Origin: Gonocerus acuteangulatus
Lineage: Eukaryota; Arthropoda; Insecta; Hemiptera; Coreidae
Assembly (NCBI GenBank): GCA_946811695.1
Contig: OX328126.1
Span: forward strand, 80,854,214-80,918,213
Reading direction: 5' to 3'
Length of the DNA: 64,000 nt
Under the pieces are notes generated by a model. That model was not told the DNA's origin. It made no database searches and was given only the letters and a program-made list of their open reading frames with translations. Each line of letters opens with the position of its first letter. The stretch's first letter is position 1. The position numbers were made by a program, and so were the translations under genes. This document shows, one piece after another, positions 13,712 to 28,000 of the stretch.

Positions 13712-16700
13712 ATTCTTCTGCCCATCAAAATACCAATAAAAAGTGTACATGAAAGGCTATTTATGCAAAACTTTGAGTGCTAAGATTTTTATCTGAGAAT
13801 TTCAATAAAAAGGCAGTGTTCCTCTGGTTAAGGTAATTTACCTGTCGTTTTAGATAAAAGCATTTTTAAGCCAAATTTTATCAAAATCAGGTCATTGCCG
13901 AAGATGGTAGAGCGAGGATATATATATAATTTTAACGGCTAGTTTTATTGGTTATGAAACGTTGACATTTCACGTCAACACTAAGTCATCTGGTCAACGT
14001 CATAAGTGGGCATGGAAACATGCTAAAACTAAGGGTTTGTTATGAAAACATAATAAGTACTTTGTAGGATCTCTAATTTATGGTTGTTTCTGCAGCCTCA
14101 CTCACTCTCAATTTTAACAATGGCCAGGGGAAGAGAATGACATGAATTATCTGCTCATTCAAATGCAGTTTATATATGTTACAAGGTAACATCAATTGTG
14201 CCATTTTACCTTTCTTATCCTCAGGACATGGTACTGAAAATAATTTTCAGAAGTTTTATGGAAGGAAGCAATAACAGAATACTCATATAAACAGAATAAA
14301 ATATTTACAAAACCAGGAGAAACAAACAAATCAGGCAACATGATCTCGGGTTAAGTAATGTTAATAAAACACATCACTATTCTGCAGGATATTAGAAAGA
14401 ATCTGTTTCCTCACACACGGTTCAAATAAAAATAGCAACAGAATGTTTAGATCTCACCTGTCCCACATGAGGTCTCTGCTTATCGACTGCTTCTTCACTG
14501 TCTTCAGACGAAGATGCGCTACTTGAGAATTCTTCCATTGCTTCATCTTCAAACTCATCAAACATGTAATAGTCTCCGGATCTGATAGCTATAAAACATT
14601 TTTTTTTTTAATATTACATACATAAATGAATAACTTTCTCCTTCAATAAATACTGTACATTCAGTATAAATAAACAGTTCAGGCAGATTATTATTATTAT
14701 TATTTAATGATGAAATGTAAACATTAATAAATAAATAATGATGAAATGTTTTGTTTCATTGGCAATTTCACAAAGAACAGTATCCTCCTGAAGGGTCCAC
14801 CTATAAATAATACTTAGTGTCAATGGAAATATAATATTTTTTAAGTGAACAGTGCAGGTCATCAAAAAAGGTCGTATAGTCATTTATTATTGAGGGGGGG
14901 GGGGGGTCAGTATAGTGTTTATGCACTGGTGATCATTGCCTAAGATTTCCTGTATATAATTGGAGATGTTAAAGTTGCATCGCCTCTGGCGATCTTTAAG
15001 AAAATGTTTGACTGTAAGTTCTATGTTACATATATTGCATATTGCTCTATGTCATATTTTCATAAAGAATTCATTTGTTAGTCGAGAATATGTCATCGAT
15101 ACAAATGCAAAGTATCGAATGTGAAAAAACGCATTTTTCATTTTCAATCTATACTGATTGCTGTTAGACTGATTTACGCTGAGAAAAACTCTAGAAAATT
15201 AAAGGAAAATAATGATAAATTACACAAAATCAAACTAACGAATGTGCATTAAGTCTAATCTACTATATATTTGTCAAATACCACTCGCTCACTCGCTGAC
15301 CTATCATCGTCCAGCTATGACATCTTGGAAACATAAATTTTAACGTCCATTGATTATCGACAGCGAATTTTAACTGGTTGAACTACTGTTACTGGTAACC
15401 TATAGATAACAGGTTATCTCCAGGTTATCTGTTTGTTGACACTGGTCCGTAGCGCCCCAGTGTAAAGAAACATACGTTGATTACTTATAAATTGATGAAT
15501 AACATATAGTATGACGGGAACCAAGCTATGATAAACTGCACACAAATATTTATTAGTATTAATTTTGATGATACATTTTTTAACGCGATAAAAATAACTA
15601 CTTACCTGCCATAATGAAGCATGGATATTCAGCTAGTTAAAAAATATAATAAGATAAAATTTATATAGAATCATCTATAAGGTACCAACCACTTTTCACA
15701 TTCGATACTTAGCATTTGTATCGACGATGTAGTCGAGAAAAAACATTTCTTCGCTTTTGTTTTCTCGATGACTTCTTAGCCATTCCTCAACTGTATCTTT
15801 TATTGTCCAAAGTTTATTCTCATCTATCTATGTAGTTCCGAAACTGTTTTATTGTCAGTTTTATCCTGTGTTTATCATTCGTTTCGTTGTAAGTCATAAG
15901 TGATATGCATTACTGCATTTTTGGATGATGAGATGATGCAATTGAACTTTTTTTTGAGTTCTTCTTTGCCAGTATAAAGATTCACAAACCTTAAGAGAGC
16001 ATAAATAAATAGTTATTTTTTAATTTAAGTGATTAATTCGTTCTCTAAAAACTATTTTAATCACAAATTCAAGGAACAATGTAAAATAGTTTCATAAACC
16101 TAATGTATTTCCTATTTGCTTATGAACAATTTGAAACAACGTAACTCTTTTTTGTAAATAATAAATCTTTTGTTTTCGATTATATACAAAAGCAGTTATG
16201 TAAAGCACATGACAAATGTTAATAAGAAAGCTGAAGTTATATGAAAAAAAATGTAGTGCGAAGATATAAAGTTATTAGTTGAAAAGGCTGAACATGTAAT
16301 TAGAATTTAGACCTCAACCAATGTCAAAATCTTGTAATTGGATAGCATTTTAAAAAAATGGTTTTAATAAAAATAGCTTTCAAAATAAGCAAATTTTTCA
16401 GATTGATATTTTTCATCGAGGCAATGATGAAGTTATCTTAGAATAGGTAATAAAAAAAAGAATCCGATTTGAAGGAACTGCGTCATCTTTACACGTTTCT
16501 GTTCTTATCCTGAGTTTCATTTGGAAAACTTAAAATACAAACAGTTAATTATGATCTTTTGTGAAAAATGTAAACATGTGTAAAAATGTAAAATGAAATC
16601 TGAAAGAGAAGCAAAATTTTAGGTACCCTAAACACAATTACTCCATGATTTCTTCGAATGTGATTGCTCTATCAAAAATCACATAAGAACCGTTTTTGTA

Positions 16701-19011
16701 GGAAATTAAATAAGGTTTCAAATAAATGCTCTACATTTACCACGATTTCCCGACTGGTGTTGAGATATATAACAAAAATCTAGTTATCCCATTTTCCTCG
16801 ACAGCAGTTATAGATATCACCTTGGAAATTGTTTCATTAAATTTCACAGGTTCAATTAATATTTATTTGAACAACATGTCATTCAATAGCTAACTTAGTC
16901 AGAAACTTATCCAGTAATATGTTAAACCACCAAAAAGCTTAAATTATAGTAAATTCTTGAAGAGCCGACAGCCTAAAGAATGAGATATTAAAATGAAGAA
17001 ATGAGAAAGCGAAGATGAAGATGACGAGGTTAGCATAGGCCCATTCCCTTTTCCCACTTTCCTACATTACCATTACCACGTCTCTTCCGAATGAAGGATT
17101 TTCTCTTGCCTCCATCAACTTCATCTGATAAAACAACAGAGTTTATTAATGAGAAATTATTTAAAAACTAATAATTCACAACTATTTATTTAGAAAACAA
17201 TATTTAAACCCAATTAATGAAAGTTTTAGTTCAAATTAGAGCATCCTAAGAGCTAGAAGGCCCAGACTTGCAAATCCTTTATCACAATAGCAAAATGTAG
17301 CTAAATGAGACTGAGACGTTGAGCCATTTGAAATCAGAATCTGGATACTTTTTTATTAAAAAACAATTAAAGTCTAGTATTTACTTTTTAACTGAGTGCT
17401 GCATCATAAAAATTTGTCAAATTCTAAAAAAAGGCTTTATTGGGAAGAAAACCTCAAATGTTTTATTTGGGAGTAAATTCTAAGTTCTCAAATAAAATCC
17501 ACAATTTTTAAATTATGCATTGCATTTATATATTAAGGGTTAAACTTTCGTAGCAATAAAAAATGTAATAATGCAGAATTTACATCATTTACGTTTTTCA
17601 ACTAGTTGTAAACATTGGCGTATATAAGGGGGGGCTGCAGTCCCCCCCCCCCCAATTTTTTTTATTTAATCGGTAAAAATGTGTCATAAAAACATTAAAA
17701 AAAATGAATTAAGATCACTAGTTGGCTAACTATTCTAAGTTCTAGGTTGTTAGGATTCCAAACTCCCCGGTCTTCCCAGCCCTCCCCCCCCAATTATTTC
17801 CGATATACATCCCTGATTGTTAATAATATCCATTCATATATCTTGAGGCCACCCTCACCTCTTCCTAGTTGCTGGCATTTGGTATAAGATAGAGGAACAT
17901 CATCACAAAAAGCAAAGTAAAAGACATTATATATATTGCATTAAAAATAAGAAGAAAAAAAATTGTAACTAAAAATTTGATATAGAGTATTCAAATAATA
18001 TATCATTTAATTTATTAAGAAAAAATTAAAAGCAATTAAAAATTTTACGATTTGATGACAAGATAATGTTTTTATAGCACTCACATACTTCTTCCAGATA
18101 TGAATATTAAGTTATGGATTTTATTTCACAGCCCATGCTCAGCCATGCAGATGATCTTAGTTTGGGTGTGGTCCTTTTAGCAGGTTAGGCTGCACAATTA
18201 AGTTTTAACTAATCTTAGTGCTTCAGAAGAGGCATCAGTGGATGTGAAACCGATAAAAAAAATCATTACTATTTTGGGTCACTTTTAAAAATCACATTTT
18301 GTTTTCTAATTTACTACATATAGGAGGTTGTTGGGAATGAAGAAACACGTATAAAAAATGGTCTGCCAGCTACTCCAATTTATGGATATAATTTTGGCTA
18401 AGAAGACTTATTCCTCTGGATTGAAAATTGATTGCTTATTTTATTCTTAGCAGCAACAAATATTTATTCCCTCCCTAATAATAAAAAACTCTGACATGTG
18501 TAACAAATGGAAAATATTTAAACAACAAATTAATAAATTCTAACAAAAAGACTTATTCGAATCCAATAATTTTTTTTTTTTTACTTGTTGATACCGTTGC
18601 TAACATGCTATCACTAACATGGCAGCAAGTCAAACAAAATATAAAAACCCTGGATTCACTCTTTTATAAAATTAAATTATCAGTCATAAAATATTGATTA
18701 TAATATCACACGATGAAATATTATTCATCATTTAAATGTAAAAGAATATTACCCAACAATTCCTAATGAACAGTGTAGAGGTAGCAATGGTGAGGTCAAT
18801 ATAGTGAATAAATCTACAATTTGAAATAAAGATGAGTTATACAATAATATATACAGTTATTACTTCTTATTCTGTCTATTTTTGTTTATAGCCCTGAAGG
18901 GCGTTTGAAATTCAAACTGAAACGTAAGCAAAGAAAACAAATTTTTATTTTAAAATGTATTTTTATTAACTATGACCAAATCGGCGCTAATAGCCTAGAT
19001 GTCGAAGCGCC

Positions 19012-19057
<46 letters not shown>

Positions 19058-22000
19058 ATGACCAAATGCCAACTGTCTCCTTACTGACTAATCTCCATCC
19101 ACAATGTTATCTTCTGACCAAGTCCTAATTATATTGTATGGGAATATTTTTATTTTGGATTTATGTATATAAAAAATGTATACTATGTTAAAATATCACT
19201 TTATCGGACTTCTTTTGACCCGTACTCATAAGCCAACTTGCGTTTTTATAAGTAAGAAATGAAAGGCGTGTTGAGGAATTATTAAAAAAAAAATTATCAA
19301 AATCCTTTTCATTGTTATGAAAGCATTACGTTCTTAAGCTCAAGACAAAACACTTTCCTAAGATTATATACACTTTATACAAGAACTTACATTTCTAAGT
19401 GCAAGAAAATACAATGTGCTGAAATTTTCTATCCACTAAGTATATAAAAGTAGAGGAATTTCTTGAGAGATTACCCAGGGATTTATATTAAATAATGGAG
19501 AAAATACGTTTTAGATATAGAGAACAAAATATAATTTGAGATTTTAGAAATAATTCTGAGTAAATATTACATTATTTATAAGACAAGTTTTGGCAAAAAA
19601 CATTTCTTACGTGTTATGATTTTTTTTGTATTGATAGTTAATGAATTAGATCCTTCGAACAGAACAAAGTGTTTATATACTAACTTTTAGATAAATGAAA
19701 CAAAATGTTTATGCTCTCGTGCAAGTATAATTATCATATATGCATATATATGTATAAGTATTTTAATGATATTATTCATTTGGGGAGTAAATAATAGAAT
19801 GGATTATATTTGTTCGTCATTTGTACGTGTTAATTGAGATGTGAATGTGTTCGGAGCTTTTAGTTAATTTTAAATAGTTGTTAATTCCCTGTAAATATAG
19901 TAGCAGTTTTGGAAGCATGTAAATCTGTTAAATTGTGTAGTTCAGAAAAATTAACAAGAACAAACCAATAAACCAATCCCACTCAGTAAGTTTTTATTAA
20001 GAGCCTAGTCCCATTGTTTATTCTCATATGAAATTTAATTTTCCCAATATTTTTGTTCTTAACTTTTACGACCTTTGTGTTTTATTTCATGGGGAGAGGG
20101 TGGGGGTTCCTCCCATATCCATTGGGTGCACTCATGAAGAAACAAAAAAATGCATGATATTATACAAAAAGCTTATCACAAACAGACTACATACTATCTA
20201 TAATGCCTAAAAACATAATTACCTTATCATTAAAATATTTTCAGATGATTTCTAATCTTATATGGCCTCATCAGGAAAACTGCAGAAGAGTACACATGAA
20301 GAAAATAACTTATTGTCCGAGATATGATTGAGTAATGATGTAAAGATGATTTTCCTTGTGAAGCAAACTTTTTCTAGATGAGGCTGTGCGCAATGATGCA
20401 AGCAACTGTCAGCAGATAGCCAGCAATATTTACAATGCTTAATAATTATTTATTAATTTTGTACAGATATAATATTAATTCACAGGCGTAAAATTATTTA
20501 TTATGATTCATTATACAATTATATACAAATCAAGTTATTGAGAATGTTCAGCACACAAAACTAAGAGCTCTTTTTTGTTAATTTCAAGTAGTGCTATAGT
20601 TGTGGCATTACTCCTCTATGAAGAGAAACTCAATTAGAGTACTAAATACCTCTAAAGCTCATTATAAATCTGTATGTGTAAAAATATGACGTAAATATTT
20701 CTAACAATTCACAATTTCCCATTTCAAAGAACCACATGCAATGTGAAACTCTATAAAAACTGATTATGTCTCGTTTAGGACCAGGGAAGGCTTTGATAGA
20801 TCAGGTAAGGGAGATAGTTTTAATATTTATCAATACAAAGCCAAAGTTAAGGTTTACTGATCATTGATTCACAGGATAATCCTGTCAGGAGAGAAAATGT
20901 TCAGTACTCGATGACCAAGAAACCAATATAATTGAGAAAATGTATGAGTTCCATGAAACAGTTGAGGAAAGACCAAAAAATAAGTTTCTAAAGAATTGTC
21001 ACAACATTTGAAATCCATTGATGGGAAGATTAACTCTACTGTATGCAAAGCATTGAAATTGAACTTATTTTTTGTTTTTTTCGCCAGTGGGAAATTTTCA
21101 AAAATAAATATCAATTTTTCTTTATTATTTTTTTCTTTTTGAGTGGCAAATCTGCATTTAGGCCTAAGTGCTAAATAATTTGTATGTTCTTTAGAGATCA
21201 ACTGCCAGCCTCAATAATGAAGCTAATAATTAAAATCATGTTAAATAAAAACATTTCCAAATTGATCAAACTATGTTCCCTTAGCTTTGTGTGCTATGAT
21301 AGATATAACCACTTTTGCCGTGGTTGTAAAAAGGGTTCAATTTACAAAACAACCTTTTTTATTGAGACGGGATCGTAAACTGTTAGGAATGCGAAGGGTG
21401 CGGTCATGGTATCTTAATAAAAATAAATTAAACACATTATCTTATAAAAATTTAGTTTTATCACTACCAAACCCTGGCTAAATCTACCTTCGCAATCTTT
21501 TTTACCCTCCAGTGACAGATAATAGGAGTTGGTACAGAGGCAGAAAATATCATACACTTCGCACTGCTAGTGCAAGTAAATGCAATACAAAACTTGAACT
21601 TCAAGAAAATCCCTCCAAAAATGTTACTGTGTCTATTTTTTTGGCATCGGCTTGACAGAGACAGGGATGGCTTTTTTTCAGATACTCTCCCAGCCTCCTG
21701 AGGCTTTCCACATAGAATGAATATCATATTACTTTTCTTTTTTTGTTGTTGTTATTTCCAGATTATACAGCCGTTCCAAGCCCAAGCCAGAGTTTAAATA
21801 TGCCTTGGATACTCTATATAAGCAACTACTCATTTGGCTTCCAAAATTGGACTATCCCATCACTCCTGCGCACAATAAACTCACACCCACTCCCCCCCCC
21901 GCAAAATCGGTAAAAATGTGTCATAAAAACCTTAAAAATAAATTAAATAAGATCACTTAGTTCAGAAAAAAATATCTTTTTTTGGGGTGTAATAGCGTTT

Positions 22001-25000
22001 TAATTTGCTAACTATTCCAAGTTCTAGATTCTTAGTATTCCATACCCCCAAATGCTCTCAGCCCCCCCCCAAAATTGTTTTTTTTTAAACACCCATGAAC
22101 TCACATGACAAGCAACGATATCTCCTGTGAACGAATGGTCAAGTTGTCAATGAGGCCAAATTATTGCATAAGATTTGAAACATAAAAGGTGGTCTCCTAA
22201 AATAAAATAAAAATTAACCTACTATATTGATAACTGGGATATCTGAATACTTTTGGATGACACTGTATATCTGTCTGCGCCTATTGATTTTATGTTTAAT
22301 CAGAACCAAATTTTATGACTTGTACTAACAGTGCGATCTGTAGCTGTACTATGGGCTAAAAAACAGATCAATATTTATAAATATACAGGTTAAAATGCAA
22401 ATATTTAAAATTTATGAACAAGTGAAAACAAAGCAAAGCATTTGTGCGTTACAATGTATAGAAATAATAAGTACATGTATGATGAGATTTAGGTGAAGAA
22501 TTGGAGATGATGGACTGCCTCGGAGTGGAGAGGCTGAACCATGGCGGCCTGGCTCGGACGACCGCTCCATAAGGGGGCGGAGAAAAGACGGGATACGACT
22601 CGTCAAAAGAAGGCTGGAACTCTGAAGGCGATCCGAAGGACATGCGTTGAGGTTCTAAATAGCCATCGAGGGAGCGAGATAGAATGGCAGACGTTGGAGT
22701 CGGAGGCTGTAGGAATCTCGGAGGACTCTCCTCCTCTACAGGCGTGTGAAAACCCTGTGGAGAGGACAGGCTCTCACTCCCATCGTCGGCCAGCGGTGCG
22801 CTCTCATCACCTGATCACCAACTCTCACTCTTTCACATCAAACTCTTAACTCATAAATCAATGAGAAATTTATCAATGAACATACAATATCTTTATTATT
22901 TCGAGTGAAGTATGTAATGTTAACGTTATTTGCTACTATGTTTTTGAAACTTTTTGCGTTTTTTTTGCTACCTGCACAGAGTATAACTCAATAATCATAA
23001 AATGTGTCAATAACATCATTAACTAAGCAACAGCATTAGCTAGATACACTTATTTTCTAGTCGTATGGTTATTACTGTATATGTCAAATACCCATTCAAC
23101 CAAATAAAACTTATTTGAATTTTATATGAAAAAAAAGACAAGTGAACTACCACAGAAAATTCATTTTATGAAATAAAAATAACAATATCATGAAATAGTA
23201 ATAACAATTTCTACATATAATTAACTAAATATTATTCACTAAGATATTATGTATAATCATTAATCTAAAAAATCATAATATAAAATTGTGACTCCTTTTT
23301 CTTTCAAATAAGCAGAAGGTCATGCATATATAAATCTCGTCAACTTCACATAATATGCTTTATTTATCCAACCACAGTATGGACATAGCCCTACTACGTG
23401 GAAGGACTTCCTTAGCTAAGGCTAAATTTATTTATGTATAATTGGGTTGCTTCTGAAGAGGCGTCAAGGGACGCAAAACATGTAGAGCGATAAATAAAGC
23501 ATATTATGTGAAGTTGACGAGTTTTATATAAGGATGACCTCCTGCCTATTTAAATAATATATTGATAAAATCATATATATATATTAAGTGTAATATAGAA
23601 ATTAATTTGAGATATTGTCCCTCCCATGTCAAACTATCGAATATGAAAACCGGAGCAAACTAGAGAACGAACATACTGGTTACATTGGGGAAGTAATATA
23701 TTGAAAAATGGTCTTATTCGATACTTTATTTAAGGCATTAAAGGCTATTCTAAAGATATTAGAGTTCTGACAATTGGCGACAAGCCATATCGTTCACAAT
23801 CCAAGAGCTAAGTCTCGAATCTGAAAAACGAGATTTTTCACATTCGATAGTTTGATGTGGTAGGGACAATATGCAAACTTGCTTAGAAAAACTAATAAAG
23901 TAGTATCTACATTCTAAATTGCTCTGAATGTGGCATTGACCTCATTCTCTTTGTCAGGACTTCTCTAAAACTACCAATTAGTTATTCTAAAAGAAGTTTA
24001 AAGGTTTGTTACAATAAAAAAAAGGTTTATATGATAAAAAAAAAAGACTGATTTTGGTGATAAATAGTGATGAAAAATGACTAACTCATTTTTCTACATA
24101 ATAGTGCTATGTCAGAGAATAAATTACTTACTTTTCTGTCTCCATTGCAGTTTTAAAATTGTAAATTACTTTCATATATATCATGTTGAGTCATTAATGT
24201 TTAAATGTGTTTTGTACTAAAAACTGTCAGCAATCTTGTTTGTACAAAGTCAGTGACTTATTAGGAAAATTACAGAGGACAGATAAGAATCTTTTCATAA
24301 ACAATTTTAGCCTCTGTAGTGGCAACCTTTATACGCTTTTAGGGGACCATGGTGGGCCAATTATTGTGAATCTTCATTTATGGGGTCCTTAAAAACTCTC
24401 ATGTCGTTTCTATGTCTCCTGTTTGTTTACTCAGGGGGCGGCCAGAACTATTAATTAAATGATTCTTCCAAATCCCAAGCTTAGTAAAACCAAGATGATT
24501 GATATACAAAGGTTTACAGGCACATGTATTATTTAAATATTTAAGTTTTCAAAAGATTGATGTCTATATTATAAATATTTATAGAAAATATTGTTCATAC
24601 CGACAAAATGGCTATCAGGCTCTCGATAAGTTGGTCCTTGGAGTTTCTTTTGGGAGGCTTTTATTCTATCCATTTTATTTTTAATTTTCTCTAATATTTT
24701 TCTTTCAGCTTCCTGTTGTTCTTCAATACGTTTTTGGCTGAGTTCTTCTATGAGTTCAGCACCCCTTCAAAGAAAAAAAACATTACAGGTTCTTATAATA
24801 ATTGAATTCTAAAAGATTTTTGAGTTCCACACATCATAGAGCTAATAATCGTCCTCAATATAGTTTAGTTTCTTGAGTATAAAGTAATATAAACTAAATT
24901 AATTACATGAATAGAACATTTATTGCATGATAAGGAAGACTCTCAGGAGGCTGTAATATGAGAAATCAACTTTCATGAAACAAAACTTGAAATGAAACCA

Positions 25001-28000
25001 AAAATTAATGAAATTTGCCCCTTGACATACAAATAAAATGAGCCTCTATTCCTCCAAACATGGAAACATAATAATAAAAGAAAAGATTAAGTTGCAATCG
25101 TGGTGGCTGTTTTTAACCTTAAATTGTGCGGCGTTTGCGGAAGAAAGTGCTTGGTGTCTTAAGACGTAAAAGTCAACAATGACACATGAAATGAATGACG
25201 TCTCTAGAAACCATTGAATGTCAAGGGGTTTAGAACACTTTATTAGAATCTAAAATGTTCTATTCTATAAGAATTAAATATTTCCTTTAAGAAATGCCAT
25301 ATTTATTTATACGAATTCATAGAAAAATAAGTGATTCTATTTGATAATACAGAACTGATTTGTCTTCAAGTGATAATGGCTTGAGTAACAACTAAATGTA
25401 AAATAAGTGGGAAAAAAACAAAATTGGTTGAGGCAGCTGTTCAAAATAAATTATGTCGCAATCGTATAATAAAATAAATTATATTTTACTTAAAAATAAT
25501 AATATCTTTGATGTGAATGCAGGCAGATACTTCCTGTGGGCAGCACTTTGAGTGGGCTGTACCCATCCTGCTTATACATTTTTAAATATAAGTCTATAGA
25601 AGCTTATACAACTTTTCTTCCTCAGCATCAGTTATAAAATAGTGCCAAATTAAAACAAATAAATAAATTAACTCGTAGGCTTCCACGGTCCGAGTCATTA
25701 CACATATTATAGTCTTCTGGTATTGACCGTGTCACAAATTTCTTTGCCGACGTTTCGCTAGTCATACTGCCAGCTTCCTCAGGGCTTAGTCTGAGAATGA
25801 GGATGTTCTTCTAGTTCTTCTGTATAAATACCTCTCTTTGTATACATCCTCATTCTCAGACTAAGCCCTGAGGAAGCTGGCAGTATGACTAGCGAAATGT
25901 CAGCAAAGAAATTTGTGACACGGTCAATACCAGAAGACTATAATATGTGAAATAAATAAATGTTTTTTTACTATTTAATCTTTCTGTACATTTTTTATTA
26001 AACAAATTTTACTTACAACTGAAGAAAATAGTGTAAACAATATAATGACCTATGGCATAAAATCTTTTTTTCACCAATTTTCTCTGAGGGAAATATTATT
26101 GAGCAATAAAAGAGCATTACGATACAGCACATATAAACAGTTGAACATTAACATTTTTAAAAATAGTCTTTATGCTTACCTTGAAGCAAGGATTGACATT
26201 GCTTTGGCTTCGTCAATGATATGGAAAAAGTAGTAACTGTTAAACAGTCTTCTCTGCAAGATAAGAAATGCAAAGCAAACGCCATCCCAGGCAAGGCCTA
26301 CATCCCCGTAGTATACTTCACAGGTTTCTGAGTCTAAAATAAAAACAATCAAGAAGTATATTATACAAATGAGCATGGAATAAGGGGCATATTTGGTACA
26401 ATGTTTTTTTATTATAAAATATATTACACTCTTCTCCCATAGCAGTGGCAGAGGTTGTCTACTGGCACTGACCTTTTCTTACCATTGTTACAGAATTGAC
26501 TTAATTGAAACGTAAGTCATTATTTCGAGAAACAAACCCATTATCCCAGAATCAAAATATTCTGTACATTGATGCTCGTAAACAATCGGCCCCCTTGGCA
26601 AAGTAAATTAAAAAAAAAAAAAAATAACATTAGTATATTAAAAAAAAATTACATTTTTACAACAAAAAAAAATTTTTTAAATTAACATTTTTTTTAAAAC
26701 ATTTTTTTAAAGTAAGATTTATCAAAACAACTACTATTGAGAGGGTCAATAAAACTTTACTACACAACCAGAACTTTCTGGTATCACTTCAGGGAAAACG
26801 TTTTAAATAAAAAGTTTTACCAGTAACGACACATGCAGACTAGTCAAAGACAGAAAGAATGCAATATGGCGGAGATAAGTCAGCTGATCGGTAATCAATA
26901 TGTCATATGTTTAAAATTGGTATCCAGAATAAGTAGGCATAAACAATTTTTTATCGCTATGTTTATGTATAATGGAAATTAATAATATAAGGAAAAAAGT
27001 AAAATTGGAAATAAAAAAAAAAAATAGATGTTTATTTATTTATTTATACTGAGTTTCTTGTGCTAATGGCCCCGGAATTTGATGCACACAAAACAAAAAA
27101 AAAGTGAGTTCCACCACAGTGGCAATTAACTCATTAGAACGGCAGAATCATAGTCAGCTTAAGTGATAGTGAGTTGGTTATGAAATTAACAAAGCTAACA
27201 AAAAGTATTAAAAAAATGACTATGTACTATGAAAATAAAATAGTAAATGTGTGTATATTTTAAATGTGTTAGAAGTGTTTGAATATACGGACTACCTTCT
27301 GTCAGTAAGTTGTAAAGGTTGCTGTGTTGTCTACAGAAAAAAAGATAAATTTTTAAAATTATAAGTTATTTGTTTTATATTAAATAAGAAATCAATTTTT
27401 TCTAGTTTAACATTTATAATTAGTAACAAATTTATAAATTACATGATAAAAGATTTAATTTGTTATTGAACACCTAATCTGTACACCAGGCAATGATACA
27501 TGCAGCTGAGTATGTTACAAGACAGAAGAATATGACAAATTAACAAGAAAAGGTAGTAGGAGGAATATTGTAGGAGATAGCCCAATATTACTATTACTAT
27601 CCAAGATATCGTTTATATAAAAAGACCTGGATGTCCCATTTGACTTAACAGGACTACCTGGAGATGACAGCCACCACATAAACATAATACTGAAACATCT
27701 AAAGAATATAAACATGGTCAACAAAAGCTAACATCAAAACATATACTAGGCAACATTTTCGAATAAAAATTTATGAATACTTTAGATGAGGGTTTATTAT
27801 ACATTCATTTAAGAACAATGATGAGCTTATGACTAATTTAAACCCCACCACTACCAACAAGCTCTGAAGAAAATACAAATCGCCAACAAAGTGTTGCATA
27901 AAAATTAATAATAGTAATTATATAAAATTAATATTATTGACAACCTTCAAATTTCTCAGATGAAGGAGTGATTTATATTTTACAATATTAAATAAAAATA

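Larger units (their letters stand above)
17125..24600 (-). other. 7.5-kb Piezo intron
   Basis: Holds two C-rich MITE copies (17615, 21885), SINE tail (18965), hammerhead-like motifs (18222, 18893, 23453), a TIR-element fragment (20757), the probable cassette exon (22475-22810) and two hairpin elements (23328, 23613). 19060-20750 and 20860-21880 show nothing I can support. Confidence 0.7.

Noticed and set aside
20869..21201. Minus-strand 110-codon ORF
   Set aside because: Low-complexity AT-driven composition, no domain, no conserved splice context.
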